Assembly (NCBI RefSeq): GCF_007990245.1
Contig: NZ_BJWG01000013.1
Coordinates: 1 to 64,000, forward strand
Source: Cellulomonas composti
GTDB lineage: Bacteria > Actinomycetota > Actinomycetes > Actinomycetales > Cellulomonadaceae
Length of the DNA stretch: 64,000 nt
Direction: 5' to 3'
In this document: positions 51,228 through 60,436 of the stretch, piece by piece
Layout of the letters: every line of letters starts with the position of its first letter
Numbering within the stretch: the stretch's first letter is position 1
Notes under the pieces: generated by a model
Databases searched by the model: none
Told to the model about the DNA's origin: nothing
The model's input: only the letters and a program-made list of their open reading frames with translations
Translations under genes and position numbers: made by a program

Positions 51228-51605
51228 ATGGACTTCTGGCACTGGGTACTCATCCTCCTGTGGTGGTTCCTGTTCTTCGCCTACCTCGTCATCCTGTTCC
51301 AGATCCTCGGTGATCTGTTCCGCGACTCGGCCACGAGTGGATGGCTCAAGGCGGTCTGGATCGTCTTCCTCATCGTCTTCCCGTTCCTCACGGCGCTCGT
51401 CTACGTGATCGCGCGGGGCACCGGCATGGCCGAGCGCCAGGCCGCGTCGATGCAGCAGGCGAAGGCCGACACCGACAGCTACATCCGCTCCGTCGCCGGC
51501 TCCAAGTCGGCGGCCGAGCAGATCGCCGACGCCAAGGCGCTCCTGGACTCGGGCGCGATCGACGCCAACGAGTTCGCGACGCTGAAGGCGAAGGCGCTCG
51601 CCTGA
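51228..51605 (+). CDS. PLDc_N/SHOCT domain membrane protein, 125 aa
   Basis: Two hydrophobic segments at residues 5-25 and 42-65 form a PLDc_N-like hairpin (WWFLFFAYLVILFQILGDLFRD, AVWIVFLIVFPFLTALVYVIARG). A linker and a C-terminal SHOCT motif follow (SAAEQIADAKALLDSGAIDANEFATLKAKAL). This is a common actinobacterial combination of unknown function, possibly a small membrane scaffold. ATG has AGGAAGG upstream and a clear promoter. It is followed by a strong bidirectional hairpin. Confidence 0.87.
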   Translation: MDFWHWVLILLWWFLFFAYLVILFQILGDLFRDSATSGWLKAVWIVFLIVFPFLTALVYVIARGTGMAERQAASMQQAKADTDSYIRSVAGSKSAAEQIADAKALLDSGAIDANEFATLKAKALA

Positions 51606-51628
51606 CGAAGCGCCTGACAACGCATGGC

Positions 51629-51668
51629 CGAAGGCCGGTCCGGACGTCCGCGTCCGGGCCGGCCTTCG
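51629..51668. terminator. Hairpin between convergent genes
   Basis: CGAAGGCCGGTCCGGACG pairs with CGTCCGGGCCGGCCTTCG over a four-base loop with one mismatch, 24 bases after the SHOCT gene. It probably also ends the opposing UPF0104 gene, whose stop is 53 bases away on the other side of a tandem array. Confidence 0.75.
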
Positions 51669-51718
51669 TCGTGTCCGACGAGCTGTCGTGCCCGACGAGC
51701 TGTCGTGTCCGACGAGCG
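51668..51718. repeat. 17-bp tandem repeat, three units
   Basis: GTCGTGTCCGACGAGCT is present three times in exact register (51668, 51685, 51702), with only C/T and final-base changes. It ends three bases before the UPF0104 stop codon. The CCGACGA core is shared with the arrays at 40.1 and 41.4 kb. Confidence 0.8.
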
Positions 51719-51721
51719 CGC

Positions 51722-54361
51722 CTACAGCTCGCCGACGCGCTGCAGATGACGCATCGCGAGCCAGCCGATCGGGATGCGCACCCAGTAGGTGACGACGCGG
51801 AAGAGCACCGCGACCGACGTCGCGACACCGGCGTTGATGCCCGTGACCGCCGTCAGCGACGCCGCCAGCGCGACCTCGATCGCACCCATGCCGCCGGGGG
51901 TCGGGACCATCGCGCCGGCGGTGTTGCCCGCGAGGTAGACGATCGCGACCTGGATGAGGCTCGCCTCCTGGCCGAACGCGTGCAGGCACGCGTCGAACGC
52001 GAGCACGAACCCGAGCGTCATCGTGAGGTTGCCGGCGACGGCGAGCGCGAGGCGCCACGGCTTGCCGATCATGTCGACCAGGCGCGGCCACGTCTGGCGC
52101 AGCGTCGGCATGATCCGCTTGAGCACCTCGGCCCGCACCCGTGGGATGAGCAGCGCGAGCCCGACGAGCGCGCCGACGGCGGCGATCACGACGAGGACCG
52201 CGGGCGAGATCGGCAGCGACGACTCCTCGCCGCCGGAGACCAGCGACAGCAGCACCAGCATGATGATCGTGACGGTGAACTGGCTCACCTGGACCACCGC
52301 GACCGTGGCGGCCGCGAGCGGCGTGGACACGCCGCGCTTGGTGAGCATGCGCATGTTGAGCGCGGCCGGGCCGAGACCGGCGGGCGCCGCGAGCGCGACG
52401 AAGCTCGCGGCGGACTGCACCAGGTGCGTGCGCACGACCGGCAGCCGCACCGGGGCGAACGCGATGAGCGCGACGGCCGCGCCGACGATCGTGAGCAGCC
52501 CCAGCGCGAAGGCCAGCGCCGTCCAGCGCCAGTCGCTCTCGGCGAGCGCGCTGGAGATCTCGTCGATGTTGATGCGGGTCACGACGAACAGCACCGCGAT
52601 GATCGGCACGACGATCGTCAGCACGGTGCGCGCGCCGAACCGGACCAGCTGCTGCGGCTCGACGTCCGCCTGCGGGATCCGGGCGACGAGCTCGGTGCGC
52701 AGGTCGTTGAGCACGCGCTTGTTCGTGCGCAGCTCGGTGCGGGTCTCGCGCGGCAGCGTGATCGACTGCAGGAGCGGGCCGATCTGCGCGACGTCGTCCT
52801 CGGACAGCGAGTCGGCCGCCGAGGCGAGGGCGCGCTGCGCGCCGACCCGCAGCGCCAGGACCGCGAGGAGCTGGGCGACGTCCATGCGCCGGGTCAGCTC
52901 GGTCGACGCGACGTACCCGCTGCCCCATCCGACGAGCCACACCCGGTCGGCGCCGGTGCCGACCAGGTCCACCAGCACGGTGTCCGACGTCAGCGCGCGG
53001 TGCGAGATGCCGGCGCGGTGCGCCCGTCGCAGCTGGGTCCAGATGTCGTGCAGGAGGTCGTCGGTGAGGTCGTCGGGAGCGAGTCGCGACAGCGGTACCG
53101 CCGCCCCGGGGTGCGTGTGCACCAGGAGCATCGAGTCCTGCTCCTCGGCCACCGCGAGCAGCTCGGGTGTCCGGGTGCCGGCGGCCTCGACGGCGTAGGA
53201 GAGCAGGGCGGCCCGCTCGGCCGTCTGACGCAGCGACGTGACGGACCGACCCTCCAGCCCGCGCAGCCGCAGCGACCGCCACACGCGCGAGACCATGCCC
53301 GCGACCTGTCGGTCGCCGTCGATCACGACGACGTCGAGTCGGCGGCCGTCGACAGTGTCCAGCTCGTAGGCCCGGTACCCGGAGGATGCGACGAGCGCCC
53401 GCACCGCCTGGTCGCCGTCGGGGACCTCGTCGGCCGGGTCGTCCGTCGGCACGCGACGCAGCCGCACGGGCTCGAACCCGGCGCGGCGCACGCCGTCGAC
53501 CAGGCTCGCGCCGTACGCGCGTTCGGAGCGCACGCCGGACAGGTACTTCACGACGAGCCCCACGACGCGGCCCACCAGCAGGCTGACCGCCACTCCCGGC
53601 AGCGAGACGCTGGCGGTGATCAGCAGGACGCCGATCGTGAACCACATCAGGTTCCACGACCACGTCACGGTGCGGCGGCGCGAACGGGGGCCTGCGACGG
53701 TGAGCAGCGCGGAGAGCATCGCGATGTAGGCCGGCAGGGACAGCTCGCCGCGTAGCGACAGTCCCGTGACCAGCTCGTCGGACCCGAGCTCGTGGATCAT
53801 GAACGCGATCGCGACGTTCAGGACCAGGGCCGCGACCGAGGCGATCAGCACCTCGATGAGCTGGCGTCCGAGCCGGCGCAGCGCGAGCTCGGTGAGCACC
53901 GCGAGCGGCACGACGAGCGTGACCACCGCGAGCAGCACCTGCACCGGCACCAGCAGGATCCGCTGCAGCAGCTCGGCGAAGCCCTGCACGTCCTCCGCGA
54001 CACCCGTCGTGGTGTGCTGCGCGTAGGTCGCGAGCACGATGACGAGAACGATGCCGAGCAGCGCGACCACCGCGCCGAGCAGGTCGCTGGGGTGGTGCAC
54101 GCGCACCGTCGGCAGGTCGTCGACGACGATCCGGCCCGCCTCGAGCTCGCGTGCGGACCGCTGGTCGGCGGCGGGCTGGTCGGCGGCGGGCTCGTCGTCG
54201 GTGGCCCGCGCCGGCGTCGGGTCGCCCTCGTTCGTCGGACCGGTCGTGAGGTCGTCCGACGCGCCGGTCGAGATCCCGCCCGGCGCGAGCGTGGTGTCGT
54301 CGCCCGACGCGACCTCCGCCGGCCCGGCGGGCTCGGCCGGGACACGACGCGGCGGGGACAT
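51722..54361 (-). CDS. UPF0104/LPG-synthase-type membrane protein with embedded pseudokinase, 879 aa
   Basis: An acidic disordered N-terminus (1-85) is followed by about seven helices (95-275). A soluble kinase-like region (about 280-520) comes next. The last part is a UPF0104/lysylphosphatidylglycerol-synthase transmembrane domain (about 555-870) with TPGGMGAIE. The kinase-like part has LRRAHRAGISHRALTSDTVLVD where HRD...N is expected, and LVGWGSG where DFG is expected. Key catalytic Asp residues are missing, so it is a pseudokinase. The C-terminal domain resembles flippases/transporters of lipid intermediates. TACACT (54374-54369) lies seven bases before the ATG, so the transcript is probably leaderless. 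Confidence 0.85.
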   Translation of the reverse strand: MSPPRRVPAEPAGPAEVASGDDTTLAPGGISTGASDDLTTGPTNEGDPTPARATDDEPAADQPAADQRSARELEAGRIVVDDLPTVRVHHPSDLLGAVVALLGIVLVIVLATYAQHTTTGVAEDVQGFAELLQRILLVPVQVLLAVVTLVVPLAVLTELALRRLGRQLIEVLIASVAALVLNVAIAFMIHELGSDELVTGLSLRGELSLPAYIAMLSALLTVAGPRSRRRTVTWSWNLMWFTIGVLLITASVSLPGVAVSLLVGRVVGLVVKYLSGVRSERAYGASLVDGVRRAGFEPVRLRRVPTDDPADEVPDGDQAVRALVASSGYRAYELDTVDGRRLDVVVIDGDRQVAGMVSRVWRSLRLRGLEGRSVTSLRQTAERAALLSYAVEAAGTRTPELLAVAEEQDSMLLVHTHPGAAVPLSRLAPDDLTDDLLHDIWTQLRRAHRAGISHRALTSDTVLVDLVGTGADRVWLVGWGSGYVASTELTRRMDVAQLLAVLALRVGAQRALASAADSLSEDDVAQIGPLLQSITLPRETRTELRTNKRVLNDLRTELVARIPQADVEPQQLVRFGARTVLTIVVPIIAVLFVVTRINIDEISSALAESDWRWTALAFALGLLTIVGAAVALIAFAPVRLPVVRTHLVQSAASFVALAAPAGLGPAALNMRMLTKRGVSTPLAAATVAVVQVSQFTVTIIMLVLLSLVSGGEESSLPISPAVLVVIAAVGALVGLALLIPRVRAEVLKRIMPTLRQTWPRLVDMIGKPWRLALAVAGNLTMTLGFVLAFDACLHAFGQEASLIQVAIVYLAGNTAGAMVPTPGGMGAIEVALAASLTAVTGINAGVATSVAVLFRVVTYWVRIPIGWLAMRHLQRVGEL

Positions 54362-54368
54362 ACCCGCG

Positions 54369-54374
54369 AGTGTA
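54369..54374 (-). promoter_or_regulatory. -10 box of leaderless UPF0104 gene
   Basis: TACACT on the minus strand ends seven bases upstream of the ATG at 54361. No ribosome site is visible. Confidence 0.45.
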
Positions 54375-54506
54375 GGCAGCGAGCGTCGGCGCAGGTTGTG
54401 GTCGCCACCCGGCGAGCCCCGAGGACGGTGAGCGGTACCGCGCACGCGAGGCGATACCGTGACGACACGGACGCACCCAGCGTCGAGGTGACGAAGGAGA
54501 ACGACG

Positions 54507-55082
54507 ATGACGGACGACCTCGTGGTCGAGACCGGTAAGCAGCTGCGAGCGATCTGGTGGCTTCCCGTCCTGCGCGGGATCGTGCTGATCGCGCTCGGCA
54601 TCCTGATGCTCCTGCACCCCCTCGAGACGGTCACCGCGCTCGTGTGGCTCGTCGGCATCTTCGCCGTCGTCGACGGCGTCCTGATGGTGCTGCAGGCGCT
54701 GATCGACCGACCCAAGGGCGCGATGTGGTGGCAGATCCTCGGCGGTCTGCTGGTGATCGGGCTGGGCATCGTGGTGATGGTCTGGCCGCACCCGACGGCT
54801 CGCGTGATCTTCTACCTCGTCGCGGGCTGGATCCTGGTGCTCGGCGTCGTCGGCGTGATCGGCTCGATCGCGCTGCACAAGCGCGACGACTACACGTGGA
54901 TCCTCGCGCTCGGCTTCGGCCTCGTGAACCTGGTGATCGGCCTCCTGCTGGTCCTCAACCCGCAGTCGTCGGTCACGTTCGTCATGGTCCTCATCGGCCT
55001 GTTCGCGCTGGTCGCGGGCGTGCTGGCGATCGTGACCGGAATCGCGGCGCGGTCGTTGGGCAAGGACCTGTCGGCCTCCTGA
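54507..55082 (+). CDS. HdeD/DUF308 family membrane protein, 191 aa
   Basis: Six regularly spaced hydrophobic helices in three repeated helical pairs (GIVLIALGILMLLHP, QILGGLLVIGLGIVVMVWP, ALGFGLVNLVIGLLLVLNP). This is the signature of HdeD-like DUF308 proteins, linked to acid resistance in E. coli but of unknown mechanism elsewhere. GAAGGAGAA precedes the ATG. The next gene has its own leaderless promoter. Confidence 0.9.
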   Translation: MTDDLVVETGKQLRAIWWLPVLRGIVLIALGILMLLHPLETVTALVWLVGIFAVVDGVLMVLQALIDRPKGAMWWQILGGLLVIGLGIVVMVWPHPTARVIFYLVAGWILVLGVVGVIGSIALHKRDDYTWILALGFGLVNLVIGLLLVLNPQSSVTFVMVLIGLFALVAGVLAIVTGIAARSLGKDLSAS

Positions 55083-55104
55083 GGCCCCGCACAGCGAGCT
55101 GACC

Positions 55105-55110
55105 TACTCT
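55105..55110 (+). promoter_or_regulatory. -10 box of leaderless CPBP gene
   Basis: TACTCT ends six bases before the ATG at 55117, with no ribosome-binding sequence. Confidence 0.5.
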
Positions 55111-55116
55111 CCCCGC

Positions 55117-55917
55117 ATGACCGACGAGCGGCCCGCCGCCGCACCCGCGCCCGACGAGCGCGCGGTGCGGCGGCGGCTCACCGTGGAGATCTGGATCGTC
55201 CTGGGCCTCTCGCTCGGACGCTCCGGCGTGTACGCGCTCGTCGCGATGCTCGACCGGCTGACCGCGGGACCGCCGCTCGGTGACCAGAGCACGACGCTCA
55301 ACCCGACGATCAACGCCCGGCCCTGGCTCGACGTCATCTACCAGGTGCTCGCGATCGGGTTCGCGCTGCTTCCCGTGGCGCTCGCGCTGTACCTGCTCTC
55401 GGCGAGCGGCCGGTCCGCGACGCGGCGCATCGGCCTGACGTTCGCCCGCCCGTGGCGCGACCTCGGCGTCGGCGTGGGCCTGGCGGCGCTGATCGGCCTG
55501 CCCGGGCTCGGGCTGTACGCGGTGGGGCGCGCGCTCGGCATCACCGTCCAGGTGCAGGCCAGCGGTCTGACCGACCACTGGTGGACCATCCCGCTCCTCA
55601 TCGCGCTGGCGCTCAAGAACGGCCTGCTCGAGGAGGTCGTCGCGGTCGGCTACCTCTCCGAGCGGCTGCGCGAGCTGCGGTGGAGCGCGCCCGCGATCAT
55701 CGCCGCGAGCGCGCTGCTGCGCGGTTCGTACCACCTCTACCAGGGCTGGGGCGCGTTCATCGGGAACGTCGTGATGGGCGTCGTGTTCGCCTGGTACTAC
55801 CAACGCTCACGGCGCGTCATGCCGCTCGTCGTCGCGCACACGCTCATGGACATCACCGTGTTCGTCGGGTACGCGCTGATCCCCGGTTCCTGGCTCGTGA
55901 CGCTCGGTCTCGACTGA
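55117..55917 (+). CDS. CPBP family intramembrane glutamic endopeptidase, 266 aa
   Basis: About seven to eight membrane helices. The active-site motifs are present in the order expected for the Abi/CPBP (Rce1-like) family: LLEEVVAVGYL (EE pair; the usual EExxxR has Y/L at the last position), RGSYHLYQGWGAF (His), and VVAHTLMDITVF (His, Asp). In bacteria some members confer bacteriocin self-immunity, but the Lcn972-type cluster is 38 kb away. The last 111 bases overlap the 3' end of the opposing ribbon-helix-helix gene. Confidence 0.9.
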   Translation: MTDERPAAAPAPDERAVRRRLTVEIWIVLGLSLGRSGVYALVAMLDRLTAGPPLGDQSTTLNPTINARPWLDVIYQVLAIGFALLPVALALYLLSASGRSATRRIGLTFARPWRDLGVGVGLAALIGLPGLGLYAVGRALGITVQVQASGLTDHWWTIPLLIALALKNGLLEEVVAVGYLSERLRELRWSAPAIIAASALLRGSYHLYQGWGAFIGNVVMGVVFAWYYQRSRRVMPLVVAHTLMDITVFVGYALIPGSWLVTLGLD

Positions 55918-56157
55918 GCGCGGCTCGACCGATCGCGGCGGGCGCCCGCGCCGGGGCGAGGGCGCCGCATCCGCGGGGAGGCGGCCGGCCTCGAGCAGCG
56001 CACGACGCAGCAGCAGGTCGATCTGGGCGTTGACGGAACGCAGGTCGTCGGCCGCCCAGCGCGCGAGTGCGTCGTGGATGGACGGGTCGAGGCGCAGCAG
56101 CAGCGACCGGCGCTCGCGACGTGCGAGCGCCGGGTCGTTGGTGGGCTGCTCGGTCAC
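55807..56157 (-). CDS. Ribbon-helix-helix (Arc-like) protein coupled to SPFH gene, 116 aa
   Basis: Residues 15-60 (RRSLLLRLDPSIHDALARWAADDLRSVNAQIDLLLRRALLEAG) form an Arc/MetJ-type ribbon-helix-helix, expected to bind DNA as a dimer. The GTG start overlaps the SPFH stop as GTGA, so it is the second gene of that operon. The C-terminal 50 residues are arginine/glutamate-rich and are read antisense to the end of the CPBP gene. They may be a non-conserved tail. It is a natural candidate to bind the palindrome in front of the SPFH gene. Confidence 0.75.
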   Translation of the reverse strand: MTEQPTNDPALARRERRSLLLRLDPSIHDALARWAADDLRSVNAQIDLLLRRALLEAGRLPADAAPSPRRGRPPRSVEPRSVETERHEPGTGDQRVPDEHGDVHERVRDDERHDAP

Positions 56158-57110
56158 GTGTAGAGCGAGCCGGTGTTCACCACCGGCGTCGCTCGGCTCT
56201 CGCCGCAGAGCACGACGAGGAGGTTGGACACCATCGCCGCGCGCCGCTCGTCGTCGAGCGTGACGACGCCGTCCGCCTCGAGACGCGACAGTGCGCTCTC
56301 GACCATCGTGACGGCGCCCTCGACGATCCGCTCGCGAGCCGCGATGATCGCGCCCGCCTGCTGGCGCTGCAGCATCGCCTGGGCGATCTCGGGCGCGTAG
56401 GCCAGGTTGGAGATGCGGGACTCGATGACCTCGATGCCGGCGATGACGACGCGCGCCGCGACCTCGGTGGCGATCTCCGCCGAGACGACGTCGGTCGCGC
56501 CGCGCAGCGACTGCTCGCCGTCGTCGGGGTGGTCGTACGGGTGGGACATCGCGACGTGCCGCAGCGCGGACTCCGACTGGACCCGCACGAAGTCGACGTA
56601 GTCCTCCACGGCGAACGTCGCCTTGGCCGTGTCCGCGACCTGCCACACGACGATCGCGGCGATGTTGATCGGGTTGCCGTCGGCGTCGTTGACCTTGAGC
56701 TCGCTCGTCTCGAAGTTCCGGACGCGCACCGACACGCGCTTCTTCGTCGTGAACGGGACGGTGAGCACGAAGCCGGTGCGGCGGATCGTCCCGAGGTAGC
56801 GGCCGAACAGCTGCACCACCTTCGTCTGTCCGGGACTGAGCACCGTGAGCCCGGTGAAGCTGAGCAGCCCGACGATCAGGACGACGACACCCAGCGCCCC
56901 GTACGCACCGTCGCCCGTCGAGTCCGCCTCGGCGAACAGCACGAACGAGCCGACGAAGAGACCCAGGCCGACGAGCAGCATGAGCGACGCCCCACCCGCA
57001 CCGGTGGACCAGGCGGCACGCTCCTCCACGTCCACCCGCGCCCCGTCGTGGCCCACGGGACGGCCCGCGGGGTCGCCACCTGCGGACTGCTGCGGGGGTG
57101 TGTCAGGCAT
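56154..57110 (-). CDS. SPFH/Band 7 domain membrane protein, 318 aa
   Basis: Two adjacent membrane helices (about residues 42-62 and 70-90) are followed by a prohibitin-like SPFH domain ([46 protein letters not shown]). A helical tail ([25 protein letters not shown]) ends it. Such proteins form membrane microdomain scaffolds. ATG at 57110 has GGAGG at about seven bases. The following ribbon-helix-helix gene overlaps by GTGA. A perfect palindrome lies 45 bases upstream. Confidence 0.92.
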   Translation of the reverse strand: MPDTPPQQSAGGDPAGRPVGHDGARVDVEERAAWSTGAGGASLMLLVGLGLFVGSFVLFAEADSTGDGAYGALGVVVLIVGLLSFTGLTVLSPGQTKVVQLFGRYLGTIRRTGFVLTVPFTTKKRVSVRVRNFETSELKVNDADGNPINIAAIVVWQVADTAKATFAVEDYVDFVRVQSESALRHVAMSHPYDHPDDGEQSLRGATDVVSAEIATEVAARVVIAGIEVIESRISNLAYAPEIAQAMLQRQQAGAIIAARERIVEGAVTMVESALSRLEADGVVTLDDERRAAMVSNLLVVLCGESRATPVVNTGSLYT

Positions 57111-57155
57111 CGGGACCTCCAAGGACGGGCGCCGCCGATGCGGGCGCGATACCGA

Positions 57156-57169
57156 AAGTGATATCACTT
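57156..57169. promoter_or_regulatory. Perfect palindrome before the SPFH/RHH operon
   Basis: AAGTGATATCACTT is a perfect 14-base palindrome. Flanks CCGA and TTCGG extend the symmetry to about 24 bases with one bulge. It stands out as AT-rich within a GC-rich region. It is a likely operator for a dimeric regulator; the RHH protein of the same operon is the first suspect. Confidence 0.65.
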
Positions 57170-57196
57170 ATTCGGGAATCGGGCCAGCCCGGCGGG

Positions 57197-59863
57197 TCAG
57201 CGGTCGAAGGCGCGCAGGCGCAGGCTGTTCGTCACCACCAGCACGGACGAGAACGCCATCGCAGCGCCCGCGATCATGGGGTTGAGCAGGCCGAGCGCCG
57301 CCAGCGGGATCGCCGCGACGTTGTACGCGAAGGCCCAGAACAGGTTCTGCCGGATGATCCGCAGCGTCGCGCGCGACAGCCGCACCGCCTGCGGCGCGGA
57401 GCGCAGGTCGCCGCGCACGAGCGTCACGTCGGAGGCCTCGATCGCCACGTCGGTCCCCGTCCCCATCGCGAGGCCGAGGTCCGCGCTCGCGAGCGCGGCG
57501 GCGTCGTTCACGCCGTCGCCGACCATCGCCACGGTCCGGCCCTGCGCGCGCAGCCGCTCGACGACCGCGACCTTGTCCTCCGGCATGACCCGGGCGATCA
57601 CGTCCTCGTCGGGGATGCCGACCTCGCGGGCGACCGCGCGGGCCGCGCCGGGGTTGTCGCCCGTGAGCAGCACGGGGCGCAGACCGAGCGCGCGCAGCTC
57701 ATCGAGCGCGAGCGCGGACGTGTCCTTGACCGGGTCGCGAACGACGAGCACCGCGCGCGCGACGCCGTCCCACGCGACGACGACGGCCGTGCCGCCCTGA
57801 CCCTCGGCGTCGGCGACCGAGGCGCGCAGCGACGCGGTGTCCACGCCCTGCTCGTCGAGCCAGCCGAGCCGTCCGACGAGCACGCGCCGACCCATCCCGA
57901 GCCCCGCGTGCGCCGTGCGCACGACGCCGACGACGCCCCGGCCGGCCTCGGCCCGGAAGTCGAACACCTCGTCGGACCCGATCGGCACGCCGTCGCCCCC
58001 GACGCCGTCGGCCCCTGCCGCCGAGGCCGGGTCGGCCTCCGCGGCCTGGACGATCGCGGCGGCGACGGGGTGCTCCGCCCGGCGTTCCACCGCGGCGGCC
58101 AGGCGCAGCGCGTCCCGGCGTGCGGCGGTCTCGTCGGAGATACCCGCCGGGAGCAGGACGTCCGTCAGTTCCATGCGGCCGGCGGTGACCGTACCCGTCT
58201 TGTCGAGCACCACGGTGTCGATCGCGCGCGTGCGCTCGAGCACCTCGGGGCCCTTGATGAGGATGCCGAGCTGCGCGCCGCGCCCGGTGCCGACCAGCAA
58301 CGCCGTCGGCGTCGCGAGCCCCAGCGCGCACGGGCACGCGATGATCAGCACCGCGACGGCCGCCGTGAACGCGGTCTGGGCGTCGGCGCCCGAGAGCAGC
58401 CACGTCGCGAGCGTGCCGGCCGCGAGCACCAGCACCACCGGCACGAACACCGCCGAGATCCGGTCCGCGAGCCGTTGCACGGGCGCCTTGCCGGTCTGCG
58501 CGGCGGCCACGAGCCGCCCGATCTGCGCCAGCCGGGTGTCGGCGCCGATGCGCGTCGCGCGCACGACGAGGCTGCCCCCGCTGTTGACCGTCGCGCCGAC
58601 CACCTCGTCGCCGGGGCCGACGTCCACCGGCACGGGCTCGCCCGTGAGCAGCGACGTGTCCAGCGCCGACGTACCCGACATCACGACGCCGTCGGTCGCG
58701 ACCTTCTCCCCGGGTCGCACGACGAACTCGTCGCCCACCGCTAGCCGCTCGACCGGCACGCGCTGCTCGGAGCGTCGCCCGTCCGGTCCGACGACGACGA
58801 GCGCGACGTCCTTGGCGCCGAGGTCCAGCAGCGCGCGCAGCGCATCACCGGCCCTGCGCCGGGCGCGGTGCTCCGCGTACCGGCCCGCGAGCAGGAACGT
58901 GGTCACGACCGCCGCGACCTCGAAGTAGAGCTCCGGCATGGCGCCCTCGTGGGCGCCGCGGGGCCACAGCGTGGGCGTCATCGTCGCACCGAGCTCGCCC
59001 GCGCCACCCAGCAGCAGCGCCCACAGGGACCAGCCCGTCGCCGCGACGATGCCGATCGAGACGAGCGTGTCCATCGTGGATGCGCCGTGCCGCGCCGCGC
59101 GGGCCGCCGCGCGGTGGAACGGCCAGGCCGCCCACGTCGCGACGGGCAGCGCGAGCGCGGCAGCCACCCACTGCCAGCCGCGGAACTGCAGCGCCGGGAC
59201 CATCGACAGCAGCACCACCGGCACCGTCAGGACGGTTGCGACCGCCAGCCGTCGGCGCAGGTCGCGCCCGCGCGCGTCGACGGGTGCTGACGTGTCCTCC
59301 CCGGTCGTCGCCGCGTCGTCGGACATCACGTGCCCGGGCGCCATCGCATGCCCCGACAAGGCGTGTTCGATCATCGCGCGCTCGTCGTGCTCGTCGGACG
59401 TGTGCCCGGCGGACGTGTGCCCGGCGGACGTGTGCCCGGCGGTCGCGTGCTCGTCGGGCGCGTGCCCGGCGGTCGCGTGCTCGTCGGGCGCGTGCCCGGC
59501 GGTCGCGTGCTCGTCGGTCGCGTGCCCGGCCGTCGCGTGCCCGGCCGTCGCCTGCTTGTCGGGCGCGTGCTGGTGCGTCCGCGCCGGGGGCGAGCCGAGC
59601 GGGCTCGTCGGACGCGCGCCGTAGCCCGCCGCCTCGACCGCGCGGACCAGGTCGTCGGGGGTCACGGCGGGGTCCTGCACGACGACGTGCGCCGACTCGA
59701 GCGGCAGGTTGACCGTCGCGGTCACGCCGGGCAGCCGCTGCAGCCGCTTCTCGACGCGCGCGACGCACGACGCGCACGTCATCCCCTCGATCGCGAGGTC
59801 GACGACGAGCGGTGCCGCGCCGGCACCGGCGAGGTCTTCCGTGCGGGTGTCCGGGTCGGTCAC
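57197..59863 (-). CDS. copA: Copper-exporting P1B-type ATPase with His-rich insert, 888 aa
   Basis: An N-terminal HMA domain with GMTCASC (C30, C33) is followed by an unusual linker (about 97-180). This contains tandem [14 protein letters not shown] repeats, very rich in His. Eight membrane helices, the CPC metal site at 510-512 ([12 protein letters not shown]), phosphorylation site D554 (DKTGTVT), the HP-containing region ([11 protein letters not shown]) and [10 protein letters not shown] complete it. It pumps Cu+ outward using ATP. The GTG start overlaps the copZ stop by GTGA. The His-rich repeat is encoded by 15/30-bp tandem DNA repeats. Confidence 0.95.
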   Translation of the reverse strand: MTDPDTRTEDLAGAGAAPLVVDLAIEGMTCASCVARVEKRLQRLPGVTATVNLPLESAHVVVQDPAVTPDDLVRAVEAAGYGARPTSPLGSPPARTHQHAPDKQATAGHATAGHATDEHATAGHAPDEHATAGHAPDEHATAGHTSAGHTSAGHTSDEHDERAMIEHALSGHAMAPGHVMSDDAATTGEDTSAPVDARGRDLRRRLAVATVLTVPVVLLSMVPALQFRGWQWVAAALALPVATWAAWPFHRAAARAARHGASTMDTLVSIGIVAATGWSLWALLLGGAGELGATMTPTLWPRGAHEGAMPELYFEVAAVVTTFLLAGRYAEHRARRRAGDALRALLDLGAKDVALVVVGPDGRRSEQRVPVERLAVGDEFVVRPGEKVATDGVVMSGTSALDTSLLTGEPVPVDVGPGDEVVGATVNSGGSLVVRATRIGADTRLAQIGRLVAAAQTGKAPVQRLADRISAVFVPVVLVLAAGTLATWLLSGADAQTAFTAAVAVLIIACPCALGLATPTALLVGTGRGAQLGILIKGPEVLERTRAIDTVVLDKTGTVTAGRMELTDVLLPAGISDETAARRDALRLAAAVERRAEHPVAAAIVQAAEADPASAAGADGVGGDGVPIGSDEVFDFRAEAGRGVVGVVRTAHAGLGMGRRVLVGRLGWLDEQGVDTASLRASVADAEGQGGTAVVVAWDGVARAVLVVRDPVKDTSALALDELRALGLRPVLLTGDNPGAARAVAREVGIPDEDVIARVMPEDKVAVVERLRAQGRTVAMVGDGVNDAAALASADLGLAMGTGTDVAIEASDVTLVRGDLRSAPQAVRLSRATLRIIRQNLFWAFAYNVAAIPLAALGLLNPMIAGAAMAFSSVLVVTNSLRLRAFDR
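59396..59585. repeat. 15/30-bp tandem repeats inside copA
   Basis: The linker region of copA is built from 15-base units such as CGTGCCCGGCGGTCG and CGTGCTCGTCGGGCG. Two exact 30-base dimers lie at 59461-59490 and, with one end change, 59491-59520. Reading frame is preserved because the unit is a multiple of three. Confidence 0.85.
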
Positions 59864-60093
59864 AGCAGCGACCTGCGCGGGGTCAGGGCGTAGCCGGCCT
59901 CGTCGACGGCTGCGGAGACGGCCTCGTCGGGAAGCGCGGCGTCCGAGGTCACGCGGACCTGCGACGAGCCGCCGACGACCAGGTCGATCGCGACGTCCGT
60001 CACGCCGGGGATCGCCTGCAGCTCGGTCGTGACGTGCTGGACGCAGTGGCCGCAGGTCATGCCGTCGACGCCGAACGTGGTGGTCTGGCTCAT
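59860..60093 (-). CDS. copZ: Copper chaperone CopZ-like HMA protein, 77 aa
   Basis: A single HMA domain with GMTCGHC (C14, C17) and a typical ferredoxin-like length. It should carry Cu+ to the exporter CopA, whose start overlaps its stop. ATG has AGGAGGA about ten bases upstream. It lies between csoR and copA in one operon. Confidence 0.94.
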   Translation of the reverse strand: MSQTTTFGVDGMTCGHCVQHVTTELQAIPGVTDVAIDLVVGGSSQVRVTSDAALPDEAVSAAVDEAGYALTPRRSLL

Positions 60094-60125
60094 GGTGTCC
60101 TCCTGGACGTGGGATCGGTGGGTGT

Positions 60126-60407
60126 TCAGCTGCGGACGAGCCGCGCGATGGCGTCGGACGCCTCCTTGACCTTCGCTGCGCCGGCCTCCGGGGACTGGCG
60201 GGCGGCGTCGACGACGCAGTGGCCCAGGTGGTCCTCCACCAGGCCGATGCTCACCGCCTGCAACGCCTTGGTCACGGCCGCGATCTGCGTGAGGACGTCG
60301 ATGCAGTACGTGTCCTCCTCGACCATCCGCGCGATGCCGCGCACCTGACCCTCGATGCGGCGCAGTCGCTTCAGGTAGTCGTCCTTGTCGGGCGTGTAAC
60401 CGTGCAC
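60126..60407 (-). CDS. csoR: Copper-sensing repressor CsoR, 93 aa
   Basis: An all-helical DUF156/CsoR repressor with the Cu+ ligands C35, H60 and C64 in the canonical C-H-C order ([15 protein letters not shown]). It also has the basic DNA-binding stretch [14 protein letters not shown]. Cu+ binding releases it from DNA. The start is GTG at 60407 after GAGGAGG. It leads the csoR-copZ-copA operon and should autorepress it through the operator 30 bases upstream. Confidence 0.95.
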   Translation of the reverse strand: MHGYTPDKDDYLKRLRRIEGQVRGIARMVEEDTYCIDVLTQIAAVTKALQAVSIGLVEDHLGHCVVDAARQSPEAGAAKVKEASDAIARLVRS

Positions 60408-60436
60408 GGGCTGCCTCCTCGTTCGGTGTCCTCAAC

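Noticed and set aside
51024..54878. 1284-codon minus-strand frame over the UPF0104 gene
   Set aside because: It is in another frame of the real gene, Arg/Ala/Gly-rich, and crosses a terminator and several gene boundaries.
55807..56646. 279-residue version of the ribbon-helix-helix gene
   Set aside because: The upstream extension is an alternate frame of the SPFH gene. GTG at 56157, overlapping its stop, gives a normal-length protein.
59396..59585. Regular repeats that could suggest a CRISPR array
   Set aside because: Units are contiguous without unique spacers and lie in frame inside copA.
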